NCBI RefSeq assembly: GCF_018603435.1
Contig: NZ_CP075682.1
Coordinates: forward strand, 2,418,001 to 2,482,000
Length of the DNA: 64,000 nucleotides
Reading direction: 5' to 3'
DNA from: Chryseobacterium sp. ZHDP1
GTDB lineage: Bacteria; Bacteroidota; Bacteroidia; Flavobacteriales; Weeksellaceae
Below are positions 8,087 to 18,897 of the stretch, in pieces; the stretch's first letter is position 1, and each line of letters starts with the position of its first letter. Position numbers and translations under genes: made by a program. The notes under the pieces were generated by a model, which saw only the letters and a program-made list of their open reading frames with translations, searched no databases and had not been told where the DNA came from.

Positions 8087-8342
8087 GATTATTATTCTCT
8101 TTATCCTGTGTTAAATCTTCAAATAGCATATAAAAAGAAAATAGCATGGTAAATATCCCTAGGCACATACCGCCTATTGACCTCCAATATACCTTTATGC
8201 TAAATGCATTAGCTTTTATGGTTACTAACTTTTCTTTGTCATATGATTTAAATATAATATACGAAAATACAAACAATACAAAACCTGAAACAAGGATTAA
8301 AAAAAATTTGATTACAAAATGTTCCTTTAAATATTCATCCAT
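8058..8342 (-). CDS. Putative immunity-type membrane protein, copy 2
   Basis: A 94-residue protein with two predicted transmembrane helices (about residues 11-31 and 52-73) joined by a charged loop. It is clearly paralogous to the protein at 8569-8853, with the same length and ends; the C-terminal half ('YWRSIGGMCLG', 'FEDLTQ', 'IMNVQVRK') is almost identical, while the N-terminal half differs more. It is the second small gene downstream of the giant RHS gene. I do not recognise a family. A role as an immunity protein for the RHS C-terminal tip is inferred only from position, size and duplication. Confidence 0.6.
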   Translation of the reverse strand: MDEYLKEHFVIKFFLILVSGFVLFVFSYIIFKSYDKEKLVTIKANAFSIKVYWRSIGGMCLGIFTMLFSFYMLFEDLTQDKENNNLIMNVQVRK

Positions 8343-8485
8343 TATAAAATTTATTTTGAGTTTTCTAAATGTTAATGACTATGCATAAGACATTAAGCAA
8401 AAATAGTAAATCCTTTGTGTGCATTATAATAATAGAGATTCTGTAATTACATTTTTTATAAAATCCCTCTTAAAACATCTATTTA

Positions 8486-8520
8486 CAACAAAAACTTTGC
8501 AGATTGCAAAGTTTTTGTTG
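8486..8520. terminator. Perfect hairpin between the duplicated small genes
   Basis: A perfect 15-bp inverted repeat (arms 8486-8500 and 8506-8520) with a 5-base loop. The arm contains a TTTTT tract on either strand. On the minus strand it lies 48 bases downstream of the stop of the first immunity-like gene, so it probably ends the RHS/immunity transcript. The 226-base gap holds nothing else except the direct repeat. Confidence 0.65.
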
Positions 8521-8522
8521 CG

Positions 8523-8597
8523 ATTACAGGCACGGATTACAAATCCGCGCTATCGGGTTTTTAGTAAACTATTTCCTAACTTGAACATTCATAATTA
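8523..8597. repeat. Direct repeat, copy 2 (mate at 8012-8086)
   Basis: Near-identical to 8012-8086 at an offset of 511 bases; see that entry. The block spans the 3' end of the first immunity-like gene and its downstream sequence. Confidence 0.85.
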
Positions 8598-8853
8598 CAT
8601 CATTATTCTCTTTAACCTGTGTTAAATCTTCAAATATCATATAAAAAGACATTAATATAATAAGTAATCCTAGGCACATGCCGCCTATTGAGCGCCAATA
8701 AATCATCCTACTATAAGTATTCTCTTTTATAGGCTCTAACTCTTCTTTTTTATAAGATTTTAATATCCGATATGAGAATACAAATACCCCGATTCCCAGT
8801 AATAAAAACACAAGAAATTTAACAAAAAAATGTTCTCTTAAATAATCATCCAT
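8569..8853 (-). CDS. Putative immunity-type membrane protein, copy 1
   Basis: A 94-residue, two-helix membrane protein paralogous to the one at 8058-8342. It begins six bases after the stop codon of the RHS gene (8860), so the two are almost certainly co-transcribed. This is the standard position of an immunity gene for a polymorphic toxin. The loop between the helices is rich in Lys and Glu. No named immunity family is recognised, and the function is inferred from position. Confidence 0.65.
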   Translation of the reverse strand: MDDYLREHFFVKFLVFLLLGIGVFVFSYRILKSYKKEELEPIKENTYSRMIYWRSIGGMCLGLLIILMSFYMIFEDLTQVKENNDVIMNVQVRK

Positions 8854-8859
8854 TTTAAA

Positions 8860-11800
8860 TTATTTTGAGTTTTCTAATCTGATCGATTCTTTTAACCTTG
8901 CCACTTCTAAAGCTCGTTGCTTTTTTGCTTCTTCTTGTCTCACTCGTTCAACCTCTAAACCTCTCGCAGTATCAAGTGCTTTATCATTTGCCGTTTTTGC
9001 TATAACCCCCGCCGTTTTCTCACTAGGTTTTGTTGTTAGTTTATTTATACCATTTCCTAAACCAAATGTAAGAACAAAAAGCGCAGTTCTCGCTGTGGCG
9101 GAACCATATTTTTCCTCCCTTATATCCATTACTACATTCATTCCCGTAGAGACATACCCAATAACTTCTCCAGCCAACAAGAGTGTTCCACCCGCTCCAG
9201 CTGTTGGTATTGCCGTAGTTGCTCCTGCAACATCTAAAGCAATACTCGTCCATTCCAATACATCTGCTACTGTTCTCCAAGTTTTGTGTTCATACTCTAT
9301 TCTAGTTTCTCTGCTTCCTGAAGTATAATATATTCCATCTGGAGTTTTGAATGTCCGCCCATCCATCGCTATATTGTCACGATTTATCCAATCTGTAACA
9401 GTTCCATCAGGGTTTAATATAACACCCCAAGATGGATGCCCATCTGTCGTCTTTTGTAAAATAGGAATATTGCTTTCTCCACTCCCATCTAAATGTGAAT
9501 ACCCCGGTACATTTTCACTACCATCAAACCATTTAAAATGACCTGTTTCAGAATTCACATACCAATCTTTTCCGTTTGGATCAACATATTTAACAGGATT
9601 ACTATTACAATAATTATATGGTGAAATGTAAGGATACTTCTCTGCTAGCGGATCCACATTCAACCAAAGAGAAACTCTCGGATTATAATATCTTGCTCCA
9701 TAGTAATAATATCCTGTTTCGCCATCCATTTCCTTACCATTAAACTTGTATTGGCTGTTTAAGTCATCCTTATAATGGTTTTCCACGAAGATTTCTCCAC
9801 TTGGGAAATACTCCATATTCTGGGTTACTTCGCCATCTAATCCGGTAATGAAAGAACTGCTGCCCAAATGATCGGGATGGAACCAATAGATTTCCTTCTC
9901 CTCAACATTACTTGCATACGAAGATACGCAATTTCCGGTATATCCTCCATTCTGCCCATAATTTACTGGCGGAGTAAGGTTATTGGTCTGCATAATCACC
10001 AGATTGCTTTGGGTAGCCGTCTGCAAGATCTGGTTAGAAACATTCACAGGATTAATTGGCGGTGTTGTTCCTCCAAACGGGATGATAAGCCATGCACAGT
10101 CAAATGCTCCTACATTTCCGCTGTTTCCGTTTTTAGACTGTATTCTCTGGCTTCCTGCAAAATAATGCTTGGTGTAGCTTGGCTCCTGTAACATTCCGTT
10201 CTGAAGATCATAGGTAAGCTTAAGTGTAATCAATCCGCTTGGATATATCGATGCTTCATGAATGGTTTCGCCACTTACTTCTATATGGTCGCTATTGTAT
10301 TTTCCTATTTTTCCTTTAAACAGAACATCTTTTATAATACGCTCTCCTCCTGCATCATAGGTATAAATTGCCGCCCCATCTGCTTCCGGTGTTGTAGGAT
10401 TGGTATCTACAAATCGTAAACGGTTTTCTTCGTCCCACAGATACACCGCTTTTTCTTCCTGATTGGTACACGTCTGCTGCAGGATCTTCGTAGGGTTTCC
10501 TTTAGGATCATATTGATAATCCTGGAATTTTACTCCCGGATCGTCCGGATTACAGCATGTAGCATTCGGGACAACATTCGGTTCATCTATAATTCTGGAT
10601 GGCGCATGCGGATGCGAAGGATCCTGATATTTATAGTTCAGACGGTAGGAAGTCGGTTCAACAGTAGCCCAGTTGTTAGAAGTAGTACCTTCTACCCACT
10701 CATGCTTTTGCGTTTTGCTCATGATATTATGCATATTATCATACGTCATCCCTACGGTGAAACGGTGTCTCTCTTCTGTAGGAACGTAAATAATATTACC
10801 CTGAGAATCATAAGTTTCCTTCATTTTAATCCCTCTCCAGTTCCCTGATGAAGACGTAAGACGGTACAGATCATCATATCCATAGGCATAGTTGGTTCCT
10901 CCTCCTAATAATCCCTGTACCACAGGTGCATTGTTGTGTACCTGCATTACATTAGATACCACATCATATTGGTAAATGTTCTGCATAAAGTATCTGTTGC
11001 TGTTTTTAGCATACATTTTAAGCAGTCTTCTACGGTTGGTTTCGTATTCATAGGTTGTTTCCGTACCATTTCCATACTGAAGATAAACTCTCTGCTCAAA
11101 TTTATCATACCCCAGATTCTTTATAATGTCTCTGCTGAAACCATCTTTTACAGAGTTCATCTTGAAAAGATTACCTGCCTTATTGTAGGTGTATTTCACT
11201 TCTTCTCCATCCGGATAGGTGATTTTTTTCACACGGTTCCATGTGTCATATTCCCAAGATGTTCCAAACCAATATACTCCGGCATCCGGAACGGCAACAG
11301 AACGGCGTTGGTAGGTAAGTTCTCCCAGTCTTCCGTATTTCAGATATTGCGTTCCTGTAGCATCTGTCTGATACCAAAGTCTTCCCACTGCATTATTATC
11401 CATGGCAGATGCATCCATTGCAGCTCCGTAATAATATTTTACATTATTTTCAGGATAAACAGGATAGTTTACTTCTTTCAGCCTTGTATAATCATACTTG
11501 TAATTAACAATTTCATTGGCAGCATTGGTTTTTGAATTCATATTTCCTGCCGGATCATACTTATAAGTGGTAATGCCACTATCAGGATGCTTGTATGAAA
11601 TTCTTCTTCCTAAATCGTCATATTGTGACGTCGTGATATTTCCTGCCACATCTTCCACCTGAAGAATCTGTCCGATCGCATCATGCGTGAATTTTGTTTT
11701 AATATCTCCGGTGTTCGAAACTTCCCAGACAGAAGTTGTTCTGCCTTTGATATCTGTATAAGACTTTTTAATGCTTCCCAGTTCATCTTTAAAGGTGGTT

Positions 11801-14800
11801 GCAAACATCTGTCTTCCCTGTACATCATCAGCAAAGCCATATTCTATGGTTGAAAACAGGTTTTCTCCCGGTAGTTTTGTATACACTACTCTATCCAATA
11901 CATCATACTGATTAATTGTTGGCTCAGTAGTGTCCACAGAAGCATTGTACAAGGTGTTTCCACTTCCTAGGTTTTCTGTTGTAGGATAGTATGTTTTTAA
12001 CGCTCTTCCGAAAGCGTCTGATTCTACTTTTCCGGCAACAATATATTTAACTCCATCATTATAAATATCACCCGTTTTCTTCACCTGAATAGCTTTACCA
12101 AAACCGTCCGCAATGGTGATGGTATTAATGGTACTGTCAGTATATTCCGGATCATAATGTTTTGTTATGGCGTAAGACTGTGCATTGGTAGCATTAAGCG
12201 GAGCATCGGTAATAGGGTTATATTCAAACTTTATTGTCCAAGGAATATTATTGAACATTTCATACGGTCCTGTAATTTCGGTAGTTCTTGCTTTTGCATC
12301 ATACGCAAACTTCATTGGCTGCAAATTCATGTCTTCCGTAAGCGTAGGTACACCAAAACGGAAATCGTACTGCGTTTTGCTGGTGTATCCAAATGCGTCC
12401 TGAACTTTTACAGGATAGGTCTTCACATTGTCGTCATACGTATACAGATGGAAAAATCTTTGGTTTGCACTGTTTGCAGGACCTGTAGATTTTGTGATAT
12501 TTCCATATACATCATATTCAAACTCATACACAGAGTAATCTACTCCTTGATTTTTGATCACCATTTTCTTCAGATCACCTGTTAAATAGTTGTAATCTGC
12601 TCTTTTTTCACGTGTAACGCCAGTTGCAGTATTTTTTACTGTTCTAGGAGCAATGACATATTTCCCAGGAGCAACTTCTTCGTAAGTAACTTCAGATATG
12701 ATCCCATCCGATCCTAACACCTGTGTTGATCCACTGATATCGAAATCCCCAAAATCGGAAACTAATTTGATATTTCCCCATTGATCATATTCATCTATTA
12801 TTGTTTTTGTTGATTTTTTTGCAACCCCTGTTCCTTCATAAAATTTAGAATCTGTATTCTTAAGCGCAACAAAATAAGCATATTTATTAGCTGTTTTTTC
12901 ATTTTCTTTTGTCAGAACAGTTTCATCAATATTAAATCCATGTAAAACAGGGTTACCATTTACATTTTCTGTATATTCATGAATACTTCTGATACTGTAA
13001 TTATTATTTTTCTCAGTCCAGATCTTGTCACCAGCATCTAAAAGTTTTTCATTCAGTAAGTTTCCTTTTAGATAGTAATTCGAGTTATTAAAAGTCTGGA
13101 TGGTTTTTCTGTAAATCACATTTGAGGAAATTCCTCCCTGTTTTGTGTCAATCTGATTAACCGTAACTTTTTCAAAACCATAGAAAGTACGTTCTCTTCT
13201 GCTGTGATAAGGATTTGCATACTGAATGGTAACTTTTGAAACATCAGGGCTGAATGCATTATCTCCGGTAAATCCATCATTGGTAGTAACCGTTTTTAAT
13301 ACATATTTGCTTTGTGGCATATCGTACGTATTACCAACTCTCTCATATTCCACTTCCCAGCTTCCTCCGGATGGTGTAGTTACTTTGCGAAGGAGGTTGG
13401 TGGTGCCGATACTAGAATATTTCACAATAGCTGCATCATTGTTGAAGTTACCATTGTTATCTATTTGTGACTTTAGTAAATCTGGAAACCCGTCGCCATT
13501 AATGTCTGCTATTTGATGTTGTACATTACTATCTCCTTCACCGAAACTAGTACTTGGATTAATAGAAATTTTAAGAGAGTTTCCCGTTGTACCAATAGGG
13601 ATCAAAACAGATGCCGTAAATCCAATATTAAAATTAAATCCTCGTGAAATATCTTTTGAAATGGCAGAAGAAGCATTCCATGGTATAGAAATAAATTTAT
13701 TCCCTGTATTAAGTAAAACACTTATATTCCCTCCTGAACTACTTACAAGATCAGCTAATCCATCATTGTTTATATCCAACAATGATGTTTTTTGGTTATT
13801 TATAGTTTCTGATTTTCCAGCTCCAAAAGATATACTTGCATTAAACAGGCTTATGCCTTTAGGTAAATTACTGGTTATAGTACCACCAATAGATGCTCCT
13901 ACTCCTATATTGGAAGAGTTGGTATCACCATTTCTAAAATCATTAAAAGAGACGTTTTCAGGCGCGGCAAAAGAATACCCTAAATTAAGCTGAACTTGAC
14001 CTCCTTTATTCACCTTATCTAATAAGCCATCTCCATTTACATCAATATAGCTGTATGTTGAAGTATCATTGCCTGAAGATTGTCCCGCAGAAAAATTTAT
14101 TCCAGCTTCTGCTGCTTTCTCTGCTTTTTTATTATTTGATTCATTTGATTTTCCTGATAACGGATAGTTTTGTCCCATTCCAAATCCATTATTTTCATGA
14201 TCTGTTCTATGGGGATTATCATTAGATCCTTGTAAAGATGTTGCAGACAGCATACCAATCATATTGGTAAACTGTACAGAATTCCCATTTAATACATCTG
14301 GATAACCATCTCCATTCATATCAAAATAATCCAATATATTAATAGTTTTACCACTAGATGTTGTTGTATTTAATACCAATGGACCCACTCCTGCACCTAC
14401 TCCCCCATTAGAATTTGTAGTTTTTGATTGTTTAATAGGTGCATTGAAAACTCCTGAGGTATTAATTGGAGATCCTTGTGTAAGAATACTCATATCATTC
14501 ATTCCAAGTCTTGAAGTAGAGATATCTAAACCTTTAACATATGTAGTTTTACTCAATCCGATATGCTTTTGGATATAGTCTTGATTTGCCTGATCGTTTA
14601 CATCTTTTCCATTATAAGCATTCATCATTATGAATACCCTTTCGTTCAAAGGAGTAGAATCATTGGGATTAATTGGTGGGATTAATTTCATAGGATCAAT
14701 TGACAGACTTCCATAATCGATCAATTGATTTTGTAACTGACTACAAGAAGTTGGCAAATTGCCATATCCTCCATGATAAATAAATTGTCCCCAGTTTCTA

Positions 14801-17800
14801 TACATAGCTCCAAACCTTCCATCATCTTTTGAAAGATTGGTTGAAGAACCTGTTTGATAAATATTATCCTTATCTTTTCCGTATACATTAATCCCGTAAG
14901 TTGCAAATACTGTAGGAGCAGAAGTATTAAAATATACTGGCTCTCGCAATTCGACTTCTATATTGGGTGCACTACTATCTAATCCCTCATCTGAGGTTAC
15001 ATCTGAATAGCATTCTACATAATATTCATTACCTTGCGTAATCGATTGGTGAATTGCAAGGGCTTGAATTGAACTCATAGTACCCGTCCAATTTATTGTT
15101 GTAATCTGTGGCGAGCTAAAATTGCCTGTTCCTGTAGTTCTTGATCTTACTATAAAAGTATACTTTCCTGACGGCTTGTTATATAATTTTGCATAAAGTC
15201 CGTAATTTGTGCTATTTGTTGGGGGAGCAAAATGAGGTTTAAAAGTGGTAGGATTATTTGTCTTTAAATTATAGAACTGATAATCTGGAATGATTGGAAA
15301 TTCGATGTTATCCCCATTATAATTTATCGTAAGTTTTAGATTATTAAAAATTAAATTTTCCCATTGTTCATTAACATTCGATTTTACCTGAAAATATATA
15401 ATATCTCCTTCTGTTAGCGCTCCTGTATTAAAAAGAATAGAATTATTTCCACTATTATTATAAGGATATTGCAAGTTTCCAATTACGTTCACGGTTCCAT
15501 TGGTCTGTTTTCTCAGGATGTCAATATTAATATCTCTTACGGTTATTGGTTTAACAAAAGTTCCTGTAATTGAGCCTGTATTTACATTGAAAGGAATCCC
15601 AATTCCATTTTTATTACTTACAAGGTTTGTATTATTAAACTGACGCAATGGCGTTTCGGAAGAATCATTGTATAAATAATATATATTAGCCAAAGGTGCA
15701 TATATATACTCCATATTTACTGGCAATTCAACTATATCATTGTTTCCATTATCTATTGAATTTACTCTAAAATAAAAATAATCTCCTTGCTTAACTTCTA
15801 TTGACGGTTGATTAATTGTGTAAACACTATTCGCTGAATTTAGTACTGTCATCGGAACAATAAAAGAAGAATTATTAGCTTGAAGCTTGTAATGCTGCAG
15901 ACTTATTTTAACACCATCAGTACTTGATAAATTCTTTAATTTAAAAGATCCAATAATTTTAATGTATCCATCATATGGAGCTTTCCACACTTTCACAACA
16001 TCATGAAGGGGGGAATTTTTATAATCTTCCAAAATATCATTACAATCGATACTTGGAGCACTTATAGCAGCTCCCTTATTAATAGGATTTGGTGTAAGTG
16101 AAACATCTGTTGTATATTTTAAAACTCCATTGTCTATTCTACCAAAATAGACCTGACCATTACTAACTATATCCTGAATACCATCATTATTAGTATCTGT
16201 AAAATAATTATATGTAAAATCTTTAGTTTTAGAGGTTCCAGATGATGCTGATGCGAAAACCATATCACTTGCTGTTGCTTGAATCCCAAAACTATTAGTA
16301 AAGTTTTTTGAATAAGAAAATGATTTGGAATTTTCCGGTGTAAAAAGAGTACTACCAAAAGAGCTCATATCCGGTCCCTTCTTTCTATATTTAAATACAG
16401 TATCTGGATAATTCCAATCCGTTTTTAAAATCTTATCAGGGAGTCCGTCACCGTCAATATCTGTCATAGAAAGTCTTCCTCCTCCTTCTCCCTCACTATA
16501 TTGGTAATCCCCACCCACAGTTGCATTTTTGATTAGTGGATTATATCCTGTTTTATCTCCAGCTAATGCAATTCCAAATGTAAGAGCACCTCCAATCGTT
16601 GTATTTTTAGAGTCGCCATGTCCTAGTAGAGATGAACTATTTATTCCTGCATCATTAGTAACCGCATCGATAATTGTTTCACTATAATACTGCGAAGTTT
16701 CAATATTATTAAAATACTCCAATCTATTAGCATAAAAAACCTGATCATTTGCATCTTTCTCCGTAATAGTTTCTAACAGAGATTTTTTAAAAGCTCCTTC
16801 TTTGTAACCAAAATCATAACTTCTTACCTTATCTGTACCATAAAGAATTACAATATTTTTTAGCTTTTTAGACATAACCTGCACAAATCCTAAACGAGCA
16901 TTCACTTGTACATCCTGTCTCTGGGAATCATATTCAAAATTTATGAAATATTTTTTTAGTGAAGGGTTAGAATCATTTTTAGTATATTCTATATTTTTTA
17001 TATAATACTCTATACCTCCTTTACCTATTACATTTTCGGTAGAAGTATATGGAAATTTATCATATGTATACACCACGTAATTTCCATTGGTATCTATGGT
17101 TTTATACAATGCCCAATGTCCTATATTTTCTTGTGCATCTTTTAAATAATACTGTTGCGGGTTATTGGCAGTTCCATCATTTCCAAAAATACTTCTCGTT
17201 CCATTTTTGGAAATTACCTCCCACCAATATTCTTTAGGAGAGTTTCCGTGACGTATGATTTTACTGTATCCACCTTCTATTCTCGGATAAAATCTTTTTG
17301 TATTATCCGGCTCCAAGTTTGCAGACCTGCTTTTCTCAAAACCCTCATTTCTGTTAGGCAAAACATAATTATCTCCTACTTTAAAGGTTAATTGCTCTCC
17401 CCCCAAAGTATAAATCTCAGTTTCAAAGTTTTGGTCATAAGTAGGAACTCCCCATCGTGTATCAATGGAAATCGATGGAATAGAAAGATCCCAGCCTAAT
17501 CCTAACCAGCCATTACCGCCTTCGCTGCTGTAATTTACGGATAACGATGGCTGCATTCCGCCTCTTCCTGCTGGTAGTTTAATTGGAAAACTTGTATTAA
17601 CAGCTCCCATATTGTTCGCGGTAGGTGGTGCAATAGAAACTATTCCTTCTGTTGGATTAGCAGCTTTAATGTCTTTTATGGAATTAGGAGCATAGCTTCC
17701 TGTTTCCGGAGATTCGGGAACTTTAATGATCCCGTTTACCATATCCGTAAAATGGGTTGTTTTAGATACAATAACATTGCCACTTTTTTGAAGAGAATCT

Positions 17801-18897
17801 CTTTCGGCTTTCTCTAAAGGAATCCATTTTTTCTGAGTAAGATCAAAATAAAAGGTTTTGATATCCTGTTCGGTATATCCTGCCGGTATTTTAGATTTAT
17901 CATATCCAATGGATACTTTTGCCGGCACCGAAAAATTCTCTCCGTGAGGTAAAAATCTATATCCGAAATGATCTGCCGTTACATTTACCATTTCAGGAGT
18001 AAGAGCAGGCATATCAATATCTCTGAGAGCAGTAATGGAATATACTGCAGTATTTTTCACAGAACTTCCTTCTATTTTTAAGGTAGCTGAATTTAAACTT
18101 AATTCTTCTGTCTGGCTTTGAGCATTTATATATTTAGAATTGGTTTGCCCCACATATGAATTCGCAAATTCTGAAGGAGTACTCTTTTTATCCGAAGCAA
18201 CTATACGAAGATTTCTGATTTTGTAGCTGTAATCGGAAGAATTAGGAATTGTAAATACAATAATATTTTTGCCTTCTTTAACAGCCGTTGCTTTTACCGG
18301 CTCTGTTTGGTGTGTCCAAAATGTTGTTTTTTCCAAGTTTTGACCTCCTACAGCCAATTCATCATTGATAACTTTGCTTACCTGCTTATAATCTTTTAAT
18401 CCATAAAGATCATATTCCAAGCTATATTGTTTTTCAGATCTGATTTTTTCATTTACTGTAACATTAAATATGTTATCATATATCTGATCTATCGGATGTT
18501 CGGAATCTTTTCCTATAATTCCTTCTTTTATATCAGAAATATACAACCCTGATACCGGCTGATTAATAAAAGCTTTTTGTCCGCTAATCAACTTTTTATT
18601 TCCATTTCCTGATCGATTAAGGATATCTTCAGAATCAATATTTTTCTCATTTGGATAAGAAATAGTATTTTCTAAAGTCTTATCGGTTGCTGAAGTTTTT
18701 TCAGTATTCTTCAAAAAGCTGCCGTCATTTTGAACAACAGTTGAATAATGAAAATCTGCACCCGGTAAAGTTTCTTTGGGCTTATTTAAGTACGCTGTAT
18801 TTGCGTAAGCATGAACTTGTGTCCATGAAGTAAGAAAAACCAGAACTTTTACAATTTTAGGATTTTCTCTTAATCTACTTAATATCGAATTTCTCAT
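8860..18897 (-). CDS. Giant SpvB / FG-GAP / RHS-repeat polymorphic toxin
   Basis: A 3345-residue secreted protein. A signal peptide covers about residues 1-32 (end 'TQVHA'). An SpvB-like start lies near residue 435 ('FPIKLPAGRGGMQPSLSV', then 'GWLGLGWDLS'). From about 810 to 1720 several FG-GAP/VCBS calcium-loop motifs occur, such as 'DIDGDGLPDK', 'DMNGDGYPDV' and 'DINGDGFPDL'. YD/RHS repeats fill about 1950-3000. The RHS core ends with 'KEMDGETGYYYYGARYYNPR' and 'DPLAEKYPYISPYNYCNSNP' to 'DPNGKDW' near 3110. This is the SpvB/TcdB-TcC architecture, in which the RHS shell encloses a variable C-terminal effector. The last ~235 residues form the tip: a polar part, then a hydrophobic, Gly/Ala-rich part (about 3210-3280), then a basic helical tail. 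No known toxin motif is recognised. No type IX sorting domain is visible. Confidence 0.9.
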   Translation of the reverse strand: MRNSILSRLRENPKIVKVLVFLTSWTQVHAYANTAYLNKPKETLPGADFHYSTVVQNDGSFLKNTEKTSATDKTLENTISYPNEKNIDSEDILNRSGNGNKKLISGQKAFINQPVSGLYISDIKEGIIGKDSEHPIDQIYDNIFNVTVNEKIRSEKQYSLEYDLYGLKDYKQVSKVINDELAVGGQNLEKTTFWTHQTEPVKATAVKEGKNIIVFTIPNSSDYSYKIRNLRIVASDKKSTPSEFANSYVGQTNSKYINAQSQTEELSLNSATLKIEGSSVKNTAVYSITALRDIDMPALTPEMVNVTADHFGYRFLPHGENFSVPAKVSIGYDKSKIPAGYTEQDIKTFYFDLTQKKWIPLEKAERDSLQKSGNVIVSKTTHFTDMVNGIIKVPESPETGSYAPNSIKDIKAANPTEGIVSIAPPTANNMGAVNTSFPIKLPAGRGGMQPSLSVNYSSEGGNGWLGLGWDLSIPSISIDTRWGVPTYDQNFETEIYTLGGEQLTFKVGDNYVLPNRNEGFEKSRSANLEPDNTKRFYPRIEGGYSKIIRHGNSPKEYWWEVISKNGTRSIFGNDGTANNPQQYYLKDAQENIGHWALYKTIDTNGNYVVYTYDKFPYTSTENVIGKGGIEYYIKNIEYTKNDSNPSLKKYFINFEYDSQRQDVQVNARLGFVQVMSKKLKNIVILYGTDKVRSYDFGYKEGAFKKSLLETITEKDANDQVFYANRLEYFNNIETSQYYSETIIDAVTNDAGINSSSLLGHGDSKNTTIGGALTFGIALAGDKTGYNPLIKNATVGGDYQYSEGEGGGRLSMTDIDGDGLPDKILKTDWNYPDTVFKYRKKGPDMSSFGSTLFTPENSKSFSYSKNFTNSFGIQATASDMVFASASSGTSKTKDFTYNYFTDTNNDGIQDIVSNGQVYFGRIDNGVLKYTTDVSLTPNPINKGAAISAPSIDCNDILEDYKNSPLHDVVKVWKAPYDGYIKIIGSFKLKNLSSTDGVKISLQHYKLQANNSSFIVPMTVLNSANSVYTINQPSIEVKQGDYFYFRVNSIDNGNNDIVELPVNMEYIYAPLANIYYLYNDSSETPLRQFNNTNLVSNKNGIGIPFNVNTGSITGTFVKPITVRDINIDILRKQTNGTVNVIGNLQYPYNNSGNNSILFNTGALTEGDIIYFQVKSNVNEQWENLIFNNLKLTINYNGDNIEFPIIPDYQFYNLKTNNPTTFKPHFAPPTNSTNYGLYAKLYNKPSGKYTFIVRSRTTGTGNFSSPQITTINWTGTMSSIQALAIHQSITQGNEYYVECYSDVTSDEGLDSSAPNIEVELREPVYFNTSAPTVFATYGINVYGKDKDNIYQTGSSTNLSKDDGRFGAMYRNWGQFIYHGGYGNLPTSCSQLQNQLIDYGSLSIDPMKLIPPINPNDSTPLNERVFIMMNAYNGKDVNDQANQDYIQKHIGLSKTTYVKGLDISTSRLGMNDMSILTQGSPINTSGVFNAPIKQSKTTNSNGGVGAGVGPLVLNTTTSSGKTINILDYFDMNGDGYPDVLNGNSVQFTNMIGMLSATSLQGSNDNPHRTDHENNGFGMGQNYPLSGKSNESNNKKAEKAAEAGINFSAGQSSGNDTSTYSYIDVNGDGLLDKVNKGGQVQLNLGYSFAAPENVSFNDFRNGDTNSSNIGVGASIGGTITSNLPKGISLFNASISFGAGKSETINNQKTSLLDINNDGLADLVSSSGGNISVLLNTGNKFISIPWNASSAISKDISRGFNFNIGFTASVLIPIGTTGNSLKISINPSTSFGEGDSNVQHQIADINGDGFPDLLKSQIDNNGNFNNDAAIVKYSSIGTTNLLRKVTTPSGGSWEVEYERVGNTYDMPQSKYVLKTVTTNDGFTGDNAFSPDVSKVTIQYANPYHSRRERTFYGFEKVTVNQIDTKQGGISSNVIYRKTIQTFNNSNYYLKGNLLNEKLLDAGDKIWTEKNNNYSIRSIHEYTENVNGNPVLHGFNIDETVLTKENEKTANKYAYFVALKNTDSKFYEGTGVAKKSTKTIIDEYDQWGNIKLVSDFGDFDISGSTQVLGSDGIISEVTYEEVAPGKYVIAPRTVKNTATGVTREKRADYNYLTGDLKKMVIKNQGVDYSVYEFEYDVYGNITKSTGPANSANQRFFHLYTYDDNVKTYPVKVQDAFGYTSKTQYDFRFGVPTLTEDMNLQPMKFAYDAKARTTEITGPYEMFNNIPWTIKFEYNPITDAPLNATNAQSYAITKHYDPEYTDSTINTITIADGFGKAIQVKKTGDIYNDGVKYIVAGKVESDAFGRALKTYYPTTENLGSGNTLYNASVDTTEPTINQYDVLDRVVYTKLPGENLFSTIEYGFADDVQGRQMFATTFKDELGSIKKSYTDIKGRTTSVWEVSNTGDIKTKFTHDAIGQILQVEDVAGNITTSQYDDLGRRISYKHPDSGITTYKYDPAGNMNSKTNAANEIVNYKYDYTRLKEVNYPVYPENNVKYYYGAAMDASAMDNNAVGRLWYQTDATGTQYLKYGRLGELTYQRRSVAVPDAGVYWFGTSWEYDTWNRVKKITYPDGEEVKYTYNKAGNLFKMNSVKDGFSRDIIKNLGYDKFEQRVYLQYGNGTETTYEYETNRRRLLKMYAKNSNRYFMQNIYQYDVVSNVMQVHNNAPVVQGLLGGGTNYAYGYDDLYRLTSSSGNWRGIKMKETYDSQGNIIYVPTEERHRFTVGMTYDNMHNIMSKTQKHEWVEGTTSNNWATVEPTSYRLNYKYQDPSHPHAPSRIIDEPNVVPNATCCNPDDPGVKFQDYQYDPKGNPTKILQQTCTNQEEKAVYLWDEENRLRFVDTNPTTPEADGAAIYTYDAGGERIIKDVLFKGKIGKYNSDHIEVSGETIHEASIYPSGLITLKLTYDLQNGMLQEPSYTKHYFAGSQRIQSKNGNSGNVGAFDCAWLIIPFGGTTPPINPVNVSNQILQTATQSNLVIMQTNNLTPPVNYGQNGGYTGNCVSSYASNVEEKEIYWFHPDHLGSSSFITGLDGEVTQNMEYFPSGEIFVENHYKDDLNSQYKFNGKEMDGETGYYYYGARYYNPRVSLWLNVDPLAEKYPYISPYNYCNSNPVKYVDPNGKDWYVNSETGHFKWFDGSENVPGYSHLDGSGESNIPILQKTTDGHPSWGVILNPDGTVTDWINRDNIAMDGRTFKTPDGIYYTSGSRETRIEYEHKTWRTVADVLEWTSIALDVAGATTAIPTAGAGGTLLLAGEVIGYVSTGMNVVMDIREEKYGSATARTALFVLTFGLGNGINKLTTKPSEKTAGVIAKTANDKALDTARGLEVERVRQEEAKKQRALEVARLKESIRLENSK

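Noticed and set aside
9041..17391. Plus-strand ORFs and shifted-frame ORFs inside the RHS gene.
   Set aside because: They overlap a continuous 3345-codon frame with clear domain content and have no independent motifs or promoter.
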